A DNA stretch of 64,000 nucleotides from Gammaproteobacteria bacterium (GTDB taxonomy: Bacteria > Pseudomonadota > Gammaproteobacteria > JAJFKG01), in contig JAJFKG010000049.1 in assembly GCA_021773335.1 (NCBI GenBank), forward strand, positions 1 to 64,000, written 5' to 3'. This document shows, piece by piece, positions 45,025 to 52,744 of this stretch. Both the position numbers and the translations under genes were made by a program. Positions within the stretch are counted from its first letter, which is position 1. The number at the start of each line of letters is the position of its first letter. A model generated the notes under the pieces. It saw nothing but the letters and a program-made list of their open reading frames with translations. It did no database searches and was not told where the DNA came from.

Positions 45025-47511
45025 ATGTTATTTATTACAAAACTAATTTCAGCGACAATTTTATACATAGCGCTTGTTGTTACAACGTTATATTTTGTGC
45101 CCAACATGACGTTGCCCTACATAAAAACACCTGGGCTTAATAACTTGCATATGCTATTAATCACAACATTCAGTATCATTTATCTTATTTATCTAGTTTG
45201 CGTTATTATAAATAGAAAAAAAGCCAAGCCGAAGAAACAAATACATGAACAACCATCTAATGAAACAAACAATGATGATAAACTTCAACTCGAAACCATA
45301 GTTGCTTACGCCAATGCCGCAATCGAAACCGATTTCAAACAGGCTCAATATTTCATTAAAAAACATAAGCTATTGTCTATCCCAAGTTATATTATAATCT
45401 CTTCGACACATACACAAGCAGCAACCTTAATCAACAACAAAGCCATATCAATCATTGATGCGAGTCAATTCGTCAGAGAAACTAGCAAAGGGTTACGATT
45501 TATTTTTACCGACCAAGCAATATTCATTAGCATTACGCCAAGTGAGTTTAATGGCAAAGATTCGCTTACCTCTCTCGCTCATCATTTGGCGAGCTACCAT
45601 AGAAAATTCAGCTTAGACGGAGGCATACTATGCACAAACCTCACTGAAGTAGAAACATCAGGTAGTGCTTTCTTCCAACAATGTGCATTATTAATCGATC
45701 ACATACGCAAAACGCTTGCTATTGAATTAGCCTGGTATTATATCATTAGCGATTTATCCAGTATTAGAGGTTACCAATATTTCTTTACAGGCCCACAAGA
45801 CAAAATAATACACGACATACTTGGCGTCACTTTAGATAGAAAAGAAAATGATTTGATCCAAAGTTTCACCCAGCGATATTTACAACTAGGAAGAAACTTG
45901 GGGTTTCGTCTTTTACAAAAGCTACAACACGCCAATAATCCAACCGTTAATCGTGCAATACTATTTTTCCCGCGTTATTTTCTAAATTTGCAAGCGCCGA
46001 TTGAAAACACAATTAAAACTTTATTTTCTGGCAATCCTTATCGCCGCCCCCATTGCCTACGCGGCGTTTATTTTACTAACGGCAGCGAGCTAGCTGATAG
46101 TTTATTTGTAAAATTAATCTTAAAAGAACACGGCGTTATCAACTACTGTCGATACAAATTCTGGGAAATATTCTCACTCAGAATAACTGGATATCTATTT
46201 ATAACGGGACTATTCATCGGCACCAGCTATTTATGGGTAAACAGCTATGAACTTAATAAAAGTTATCTCCACAAAATAGACGTTAACTCAAGTAACTTAA
46301 TGACACTAGCAAACAATGATGCTTTATTTGAGAAAGAAAATACACCGCGCGCGATGCATTGGGGTTTATTTACTGGCAATAGAGTAAAACCCATACTTCA
46401 ACAAGCTTATGTTGATACAGCACACCCAACTATGCAGAGAATCTTAGAAAAAGATTTTAACAAGCGCCTTAAGCATGAATCCGGCATGGCGCTATATCGT
46501 AGCTTAATGATTTACTTAATGCTTGGTGATCCAGCAAGAAAAAACAATGCTGTCTTAAATGCATGGTTCTTAAATCATCCTATTAAGTTTTATCCCAATG
46601 ATGCAGACTTACAAACACAGTGGGAAGGTCTATTTCTACGTTATATCAATGAAGCCAAGCAACCTATAACCTTAGACCCTAAATTAGTCTCTCAGGCAAG
46701 AGAAAAGCTAAACTCACTCAGTAGTGCACAAATCGCCTACTTGCAACTGCAAGAAGAAGCACAAAAAAACAAAAACACGTCACTCTATAATAGTGTGAAC
46801 TTTGATGGGCGTGTATTTATAAACAATAATGTTGGTATCCCCTTCTTATTTACTGCGCAAGGTTATAAAAAAGTCTATTTAACCTCCAGCACAAAAGTAT
46901 TGGCCGACTCTATAAAAAGCGATTGGGTTCTCGGGCGCCAAGCTAACCTAGGCACCAACAACTTGAGCTTACTTAAGAGCCAACTCGACTCTCTTTACAC
47001 GAGTGACTATATTAACGCTTGGCAGAAATCATTGAATAAGTTACAAGTCGCACCATTAAGCAACTTGCAGCGTTGTACGCAAGCAATTAACTTACTTGCG
47101 CATAACAACTCTCCAATTGAGCAAGTTTTATTGGCAACCAACCAAGCAACTAACCTTGGCAATTCAACCAAGGTCGAAACCAATATCACCGATGCCTTTG
47201 CCAACATCAACGAATTAACAACAGCAGATAAAACTACGCATAAAGTGCCTTATCAATCAATTCAAGCCGCATTTATCGAGCTCGACCAATACTTAATTAC
47301 TATTGCACAAGCTGATAATCCGAATCAAGCCGCTTATAACGCTGTTAAATCTAATTTTAGTGGACAAGGTGCTAGCTTACACAAACTCACTGAACTTGCT
47401 TATCAATCACCTCAACCAGTACGCCAATGGTTATTGACTATTGTTCATGAAATCAAGCAAGCATTAATGCGGACTGCCCAAGTCTATATGGTGAACTCGT
47501 GGCAGCAGTGA
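45025..47511 (+). CDS. tssM: T6SS inner-membrane protein TssM (IcmF), short and lacking Walker A
   Basis: 828 residues from the ATG at 45025 (AAGGGG upstream); many TssM proteins exceed 1,100. Two N-terminal helices (about 7-25 and 42-62) and a third near 400-420 flank a cytoplasmic domain. Where family members read LPWYLVLGPPGSGKTTLL, this protein reads IPSYIIISSTHTQAATLI, so no P-loop remains and the Walker B position is also degraded. The periplasmic IcmF-related part contains RAMHWGLFTGN, MALYRSLMIYLMLGDP and AYLQLQEE. It ends PVRQWLLTIVHEIKQALMR. It probably works without NTP hydrolysis. A terminator-like hairpin follows. Confidence 0.93.
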   Translation: MLFITKLISATILYIALVVTTLYFVPNMTLPYIKTPGLNNLHMLLITTFSIIYLIYLVCVIINRKKAKPKKQIHEQPSNETNNDDKLQLETIVAYANAAIETDFKQAQYFIKKHKLLSIPSYIIISSTHTQAATLINNKAISIIDASQFVRETSKGLRFIFTDQAIFISITPSEFNGKDSLTSLAHHLASYHRKFSLDGGILCTNLTEVETSGSAFFQQCALLIDHIRKTLAIELAWYYIISDLSSIRGYQYFFTGPQDKIIHDILGVTLDRKENDLIQSFTQRYLQLGRNLGFRLLQKLQHANNPTVNRAILFFPRYFLNLQAPIENTIKTLFSGNPYRRPHCLRGVYFTNGSELADSLFVKLILKEHGVINYCRYKFWEIFSLRITGYLFITGLFIGTSYLWVNSYELNKSYLHKIDVNSSNLMTLANNDALFEKENTPRAMHWGLFTGNRVKPILQQAYVDTAHPTMQRILEKDFNKRLKHESGMALYRSLMIYLMLGDPARKNNAVLNAWFLNHPIKFYPNDADLQTQWEGLFLRYINEAKQPITLDPKLVSQAREKLNSLSSAQIAYLQLQEEAQKNKNTSLYNSVNFDGRVFINNNVGIPFLFTAQGYKKVYLTSSTKVLADSIKSDWVLGRQANLGTNNLSLLKSQLDSLYTSDYINAWQKSLNKLQVAPLSNLQRCTQAINLLAHNNSPIEQVLLATNQATNLGNSTKVETNITDAFANINELTTADKTTHKVPYQSIQAAFIELDQYLITIAQADNPNQAAYNAVKSNFSGQGASLHKLTELAYQSPQPVRQWLLTIVHEIKQALMRTAQVYMVNSWQQ

Positions 47512-47524
47512 TAACAGTGGCACT

Positions 47525-47562
47525 GTAACTATTCAGCAAAATTGCTGAATAGTTACGTTTTC
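47525..47562 (+). terminator. Terminator-like hairpin after tssM
   Basis: gtaactattcagcaa and ttgctgaatagttac form a 15-bp perfect stem with a very short loop, followed by gttttct. It starts 13 bp after the tssM stop and probably ends the plus-strand T6SS operon. Confidence 0.75.
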
Positions 47563-47639
47563 TTACAAAGGAGTAATTCAGACGATACAAATTTAGAGTA
47601 ACCTGGTCGTTAACAAATGTTGTCTATATAGGTGACACA

Positions 47640-49145
47640 ATGAAAGGACAAAAACCCAAAAATGCGACGACAGCTGAAAAATTGATGGCTTGCTGTTTAG
47701 TCCCCGTCAAAGGCTTTTTCGCTATTGCCGACATCATTGAAGATAAACTCTACCTTTTTGATCGCGCAATTCGTACAGTTTCTTACTCTGGTTCATTTGC
47801 CCGATTTGCCAACATGCCAGAAATGTCCACCAAAAGCGGCATAGGTTTAATCACCATTTCTAACGCTGATTTTGGCGCGCGCGGCTTTATGCAAGTGATT
47901 AACCGTATGCTACGCTTACTCTCTAGTCCCAAAGGCTTTGAAAAAAGTTGGGGACACACCGCGCTTTACGTGCGTGTTAACGGTAGGGTTACCTTTAGCG
48001 TCGGATTTGGTGCAGACGGGTTAACCCTTTTTTCTCAGGATAGTGTGCGTGGCGGCACCTGTCACGCGGCTAGAGTATACGACAACGATTTCATGTGGGA
48101 TCTACCCGGCGCTGAAATCACAGAGTTTACCGTCGACGCACAAACGGCATTAGCCGCTGAAGCGCAACTAAAATCCATATTAGAAAGTTATACTGCAAGC
48201 GGCACATTCGCAAACATCCAAACAAAGGCAGTCGCTAAACACTACTACACAACCAATCCTAACGAGAAAAGCGAAACGATTTATAAAAATTGTGTGTTAT
48301 GGGCCTTTGAAAGTTTAGAGGATCTGCTGCAGTGCAAGTTAGTATCACGCCAGTTGTATCGTTCATATGGCAAAGTCTTGCCTTTAGAGAAACCACTTAA
48401 GCTAAAGAAGCCCTTATCCGAAGAAGAAGATTTCAAACAACATGACATTAAATTCTCTGAACCCAAGCATTGTGTCAGTACTTTACCTCGCAGCCAATTA
48501 GTAAGGCCGGTTGATATTGGTCGCAGACCAAACAGACAGTCTAACCCAATAATAACACCTAATAAATCTAGTCAAGGCCGCCTCATGCGCGAGATCAACT
48601 ATCTCTGCGTCATCGATAACAGACTGCAAAATGTCTTTGTGGTTGAAGAAAATCAACGATTATTCATCCAACCACCAACTCACAGTAGTGCTGGACAATC
48701 TGCGCGTTATCCCAAATCATTACGATTAATACGTACTGGCACTAACGTACTTTGTATTGCTACAATGTGCTATGTTACTTACTCCGAATGGGACAACCTT
48801 TTTAAACCCGGTATAGAAGCCGACAGTTATCATCACCAACTAGGCTTGGGTAACATGATCTCATACGAGCATTTCAGTTCTCTATGCACCTATGGTGCGC
48901 GAGGCATTTTGGGTTATAACGGTGTTAGGTTTTTACAAAATCTCTATAATTTAGAATTTGAAAGCGCTTTTCGACGTCTTGAATATACTCCAACCGTTTG
49001 CCTAGCATTATATAATCCAAGCAAGGCACAAATGGTGGTTAAGTATGTTGTCGCTGTCAAACACGTACCACGCATTGCAGCAAATATCCTCTATAATGCT
49101 TATAAGTGGGGAATTTCCTGGTTTAAAAAATCAAAAACCCAGTGA
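47640..49145 (+). CDS. Permuted NlpC/P60-like (LRAT/YiiX-type) protein, candidate T6SS effector
   Basis: A 501-residue protein. The segment WGHTALYVRVNGR with His106 is followed about 110 residues later by KNCVLWAFESLEDLL with Cys218. His before Cys is the order of the circularly permuted papain-like NlpC/P60 group (LRAT, YiiX/YebB), whose members cleave peptides or lipids. Residues 240-330 look like a flexible linker. One hydrophobic segment lies near 364-382 (TGTNVLCIATMCYVTYSEW), and the C-terminal 120 residues are of unknown fold. There is no signal peptide, and the gene sits 128 bp after tssM. Both facts fit a T6SS cargo. Enzyme activity and secretion are inferred. Confidence 0.6.
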   Translation: MKGQKPKNATTAEKLMACCLVPVKGFFAIADIIEDKLYLFDRAIRTVSYSGSFARFANMPEMSTKSGIGLITISNADFGARGFMQVINRMLRLLSSPKGFEKSWGHTALYVRVNGRVTFSVGFGADGLTLFSQDSVRGGTCHAARVYDNDFMWDLPGAEITEFTVDAQTALAAEAQLKSILESYTASGTFANIQTKAVAKHYYTTNPNEKSETIYKNCVLWAFESLEDLLQCKLVSRQLYRSYGKVLPLEKPLKLKKPLSEEEDFKQHDIKFSEPKHCVSTLPRSQLVRPVDIGRRPNRQSNPIITPNKSSQGRLMREINYLCVIDNRLQNVFVVEENQRLFIQPPTHSSAGQSARYPKSLRLIRTGTNVLCIATMCYVTYSEWDNLFKPGIEADSYHHQLGLGNMISYEHFSSLCTYGARGILGYNGVRFLQNLYNLEFESAFRRLEYTPTVCLALYNPSKAQMVVKYVVAVKHVPRIAANILYNAYKWGISWFKKSKTQ

Positions 49146-49327
49146 TCAAGCTTCGGTAATTACGCCTTACTTGAGACCCCAACTAAGCCCACGCCAGCGG
49201 CAAAAAAAAAGCATATCATTGTGTTAATACGCGCAAAAAGTTATATCAAAAAAATATGGCTTTAAAAACAAGAGGATAAAAGGACTTTTTTATTTAACCA
49301 GTTAATCTTTTCTTAAGCATTTATGCG

Positions 49328-49333
49328 TATAAT
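49328..49333 (+). promoter_or_regulatory. Probable -10 box of the secreted-protein gene
   Basis: A perfect TATAAT lies about 62 bp before the ATG at 49396. No convincing -35 box is visible at 17 bp. A very strong Shine-Dalgarno, GGAGGAGG (49383-49390), follows. The rest of 49146-49395 shows nothing coding. Confidence 0.45.
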
Positions 49334-49395
49334 TACGGTATTGATTTAAGACCCATGCGAGATCCCTCTCATAGGTCTACTCGGAGGAGGTAATT

Positions 49396-49911
49396 ATGAA
49401 GATTTCGAGCAAAACATTAGTCGCAACCGTATTGGCATTAGCCGGGCTTGGGTTATCCAGTAGCGCGCTGGCGCAGGAATATAATAATGTCGCAACTTAT
49501 TACGTATCAAACGGTACTATTTTCCCAGCAACTTTAACGTCTGTCGACCAACCTAGTAATGGCAGTATCACTACCACAAGTGGTAACGTTGGAAGCCCTA
49601 TCATCAAGGGTAATGAATCCAGTGAACAGACAATTACCGACAATAATGACACGGGCTCTTTTTCGACGTCAGGTTCAATAACTTACACTCTCCATGATAA
49701 ACGTGGCAAAGAATTAGGCAGTTGTACTTTCAAGATAGAAGGCCAATGGAGCCAGGATATGGATGCAAAAGCCGCTGGCACAACAGAAGCGACCGATCAA
49801 CTGGAAGCCATAATAAGCGTTACTAATAACAGCAATCCCAATAATATTGAATGTATCGCGCGCAATTCTGATGGTATGGGCCCGACAGCGCTAATCAGTA
49901 CGCCTTACTAA
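49396..49911 (+). CDS. Secreted protein of unknown function, 171 residues
   Basis: A classic Sec signal peptide spans residues 1-26 (MKISSKTLVATVLALAGLGL, cleavage after SALA). The mature part is rich in Ser/Thr/Asn, looks like beta-structure and contains two Cys residues (about 117 and 157) that could form a disulfide. I recognise no family. The perfect TATAAT, the GGAGGAGG ribosome site and its own terminator point to a strongly expressed single gene. Confidence 0.85.
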   Translation: MKISSKTLVATVLALAGLGLSSSALAQEYNNVATYYVSNGTIFPATLTSVDQPSNGSITTTSGNVGSPIIKGNESSEQTITDNNDTGSFSTSGSITYTLHDKRGKELGSCTFKIEGQWSQDMDAKAAGTTEATDQLEAIISVTNNSNPNNIECIARNSDGMGPTALISTPY

Positions 49912-49937
49912 AACTGAGCAATGAAAAATAAGATAAA

Positions 49938-49963
49938 AGCCCGCAACACGCGGGCTTTTTTTT
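49938..49963. terminator. Bidirectional rho-independent terminator
   Basis: agcccgc and gcgggct form a 7-bp GC-rich stem around aacac. Seven or more Ts follow on the plus strand, and AAAA on the left gives a T-run on the minus strand. It serves the secreted-protein gene and the convergent MFS gene. Confidence 0.92.
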
Positions 49964-51365
49964 AGTATTGAGGTTTTACTGCCGTTTTATTCAGTATCGA
50001 AAAATCTTCAAGCGGACGACAATGCGTCTCACGTAACAATGGTAATAATACCAGCGCTAGGCCAAGACAAATCGGTAATACTAATAATGCTATAGAGTAA
50101 GCATGGACAGAATAGACGCGCGCATCTAAATGCTTAACGCCATGCCAATTCAGATCCAGAACCCACCCAATTAATGGCTGCAAAATCGCCGCTCCAACCA
50201 TATTTAGCATATTCATAAATCCTAATGCCGTCGCATTCATTTTTGGTGGATTGATTTCGCGTATAGCGGCAAAAGCTGGCAAAAAGCCTGAAGAAAAAAT
50301 ACCAAAACACAGTAAAGGAATATACAACAAATAAAACGGAAGTTTCACATAGACGGCTAAAATTATTGAAATAAAACCACCAATTGCGGCAACATACATG
50401 GTTGGCTTACGCCGCTTGAGGTAATCTGAAATAAAACCAAAAACCGGGCTACCGATCGCCCATCCGATAAAAATCATGGACGTCGCTGAGGCTGCTGCGA
50501 CTTTTGGGACATGATATTTTGTCATCAAAAAAGAGGTGCCCCACAAACCCGCAAACGCAGGCGTTGGTGCAAACATCAAGCCACCATAAATGGCGATCAG
50601 CCAAGTTTGTGGCTGTTTAAAAAGATAAGACAAACTCGCAAGAATCTCGCGCAGCGACGTCTTGTGCTCATCAACTTTCTGCAAGGCACTCGGAATAAAG
50701 TAATTGGGTGAGTCGCGCACAACCAGCCAAATCATACTTGAAACTAAGACGCCTGAACCCGCTAAGATCATCATACTTTGGCGCCATGTCACATGCTCAA
50801 CGAGAACAGCCAAAGGCGCACTACCAAACACCGCTCCCATCATACCAATCGTTAGGGTTAAACCTGCGAGAAATGCAAATCGATTAGCGGGAAACCAAAT
50901 TGTTGCTAATTTGAAAGTGCCTATCGCGGCAAATGCCGAGCCAAAACCAATTAATAGGCGTCCTAACTGTGCCATCCAAAGTACATGCGCGATACCAAAT
51001 AAAAAGGCACCAACAACACAGGTTGCCGAAGCGGCAGTAAGTAAGCGACGCGGACCAATGCAGTCCAGTAGTAAGCCTGCGGGGATTTGCATGCAAGCAT
51101 AAGCATAGACATAGAGAGCGATTAAATTGCCTAAGGCGGTTGCGTTGATACTGAAACCACGCATCAATTCATGCACCATCACCGATGGTGAAACTTGTAA
51201 AAAGTACTCATAAGCGTAGAAAACCGCTGCCAAGCCCCAAATTATCCAGGGTAGCGCTCGGCTGGTAGTTTTAACTTCTGAGTGAGATTGCACAGTAAAT
51301 AAGCGCCTTTTGCAAAAAGTTAGCTCAGTGTACGGAATGTTTCCTTCATTTGCAAGAAGCGGCAA
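49962..51365 (-). CDS. Major facilitator superfamily transporter
   Basis: A 12-helix MFS protein of up to 467 residues. Sequence marks: YAYEYFLQVSPSVMVHELM after the first helix, and a loop reading LDCIGPRRLLTA that corresponds to the MFS loop-2/3 motif. The FLQVSPSVM-type start is reminiscent of the Pht/phagosomal-transporter branch of intracellular bacteria, but I cannot confirm that by eye. The start is unclear: a TTG at 51365 and a GTG at 51293 are possible, neither with a strong ribosome site; the core begins near RALPWIIWG. It is divergent from the NRPS operon. Confidence 0.85.
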   Translation of the reverse strand: MPLLANEGNIPYTELTFCKRRLFTVQSHSEVKTTSRALPWIIWGLAAVFYAYEYFLQVSPSVMVHELMRGFSINATALGNLIALYVYAYACMQIPAGLLLDCIGPRRLLTAASATCVVGAFLFGIAHVLWMAQLGRLLIGFGSAFAAIGTFKLATIWFPANRFAFLAGLTLTIGMMGAVFGSAPLAVLVEHVTWRQSMMILAGSGVLVSSMIWLVVRDSPNYFIPSALQKVDEHKTSLREILASLSYLFKQPQTWLIAIYGGLMFAPTPAFAGLWGTSFLMTKYHVPKVAAASATSMIFIGWAIGSPVFGFISDYLKRRKPTMYVAAIGGFISIILAVYVKLPFYLLYIPLLCFGIFSSGFLPAFAAIREINPPKMNATALGFMNMLNMVGAAILQPLIGWVLDLNWHGVKHLDARVYSVHAYSIALLVLPICLGLALVLLPLLRETHCRPLEDFSILNKTAVKPQY

Positions 51366-51499
51366 CGCTATCCGTATTTTTTACGGGTTGCCTGCCACTA
51401 CCAGATTATCTATAGTGTCACCTCTGTGGTGGTCTCCGGCTGCTCGGTTAGTTCGTACTTACTTCCTTATTGCTTGCTCCCTTATATGGAGTTTTTACG

Positions 51500-52732
51500 G
51501 TGAAAAATGTTATTCTTCTACATCGCCCTCCATTTCGAAGGGTTGCTTTTCCTCTTCACTTATTGCAAGCTTTATCGTGCTATCGTTTCTTTTTGTTTGT
51601 TACTAAAGACGACTATTCATTCCATAAGCAACTCGCCACTCTCGATTATGTCAAAGAACTTGTCCCTACCGGCTATACCCTGGATAAACTCACCCATGCT
51701 TGCAATCATGTCATAGAAAAACATGGGGAAATATTCAATATTGTCTATCTCACTGAAGAATGTGTTCAGCTAGCTGGTTTACTCCGCCAGCACTATGGAT
51801 TATCAAAAGAAAATCTCAACCGCTATGTTGACAAAAAAATAATGTTACAAAAATTAATAACTACTGACATACGCAAACCTAGAGCCATTTCATTTAATGA
51901 AACAGAATACTTGGCACATAGTTTCGAATATCTATCAACAATAGAACGCACTATCGGCCCATACCCATTTTTTATTAAGCCCACGCAACAATGTGGTAGC
52001 GCTCACACTCACTTGGTCAATAACCAAAAAGAATTAGTTAAATGGATAACTGCAAAAGATAGCCAACATTATCTAATTCAAGAATATATTGAAGGTACTT
52101 TATTTCATTGTGAAAGTTTTATTAGAAAACGAGAGATATTATATTCATCAGTGTTTGAATATTCACAACCAGGCTTTGCATTTGCGAGCGGACTACCAGT
52201 AGGCAGCATATCTCTACCAGAAAACAACAAAACCAGAGAAAGAATATGCGAATTTAATGAATTAGTGCTCGAAAAAATGGGTATCATTGACAATGGCATT
52301 GCACATTTAGAAGTCTTCCTCAATCAACAGGGCGAATTAATTTTTTTAGAAATAGCCGCACGCCCTCCAGGACTTGTCGGTGACCTTCTCTACCAAAAAC
52401 ATCTGAATATATCAATCGAAAAGGCACACTTTCTATTACAGTTAGGCGAATATAAAACTAGTTCAGAAAATCATTCCGTTGCTAACTACGCTGCTCGTTA
52501 TATCTTTCCAGTTTCCCAAAGCGGGCGCATCGTGGCGCACACACATCGAAAAACACTACACTCTACATTTATTGAAGATTTTAGGGTTGCTATTAATGAC
52601 AACGTAAAAAAATCTAAAGACTTATTTAATGTGGCAGGAACCATGGTGCTTTGGCACGAAGATTATTCAACACTAAGAAAAGATTTTCTTACGCTCAGCA
52701 ACCATACATCTTTTATTATTCAGCCAATCTAA
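51500..52732 (+). CDS. ATP-grasp carboxylate-amine/thiol ligase
   Basis: 410 residues from the GTG at 51500, chosen because GGAG lies 8 nt upstream. ATP-grasp features: PFFIKPTQQCGSAHTHLV (ATP-binding lysine and loop), YLIQEYIEGTLFHCESFI, and LEVFLNQQGELIFLEIAARPPG with the metal-binding Glu and Arg. Such ligases join an acyl phosphate to an amine or similar nucleophile. The next gene starts 12 bp later and the NRPS after that, so it probably tailors, caps or supplies a building block for the peptide. The substrate is unknown. Confidence 0.85.
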   Translation: MKNVILLHRPPFRRVAFPLHLLQALSCYRFFLFVTKDDYSFHKQLATLDYVKELVPTGYTLDKLTHACNHVIEKHGEIFNIVYLTEECVQLAGLLRQHYGLSKENLNRYVDKKIMLQKLITTDIRKPRAISFNETEYLAHSFEYLSTIERTIGPYPFFIKPTQQCGSAHTHLVNNQKELVKWITAKDSQHYLIQEYIEGTLFHCESFIRKREILYSSVFEYSQPGFAFASGLPVGSISLPENNKTRERICEFNELVLEKMGIIDNGIAHLEVFLNQQGELIFLEIAARPPGLVGDLLYQKHLNISIEKAHFLLQLGEYKTSSENHSVANYAARYIFPVSQSGRIVAHTHRKTLHSTFIEDFRVAINDNVKKSKDLFNVAGTMVLWHEDYSTLRKDFLTLSNHTSFIIQPI

Positions 52733-52744
52733 GAGGTAACTCCC

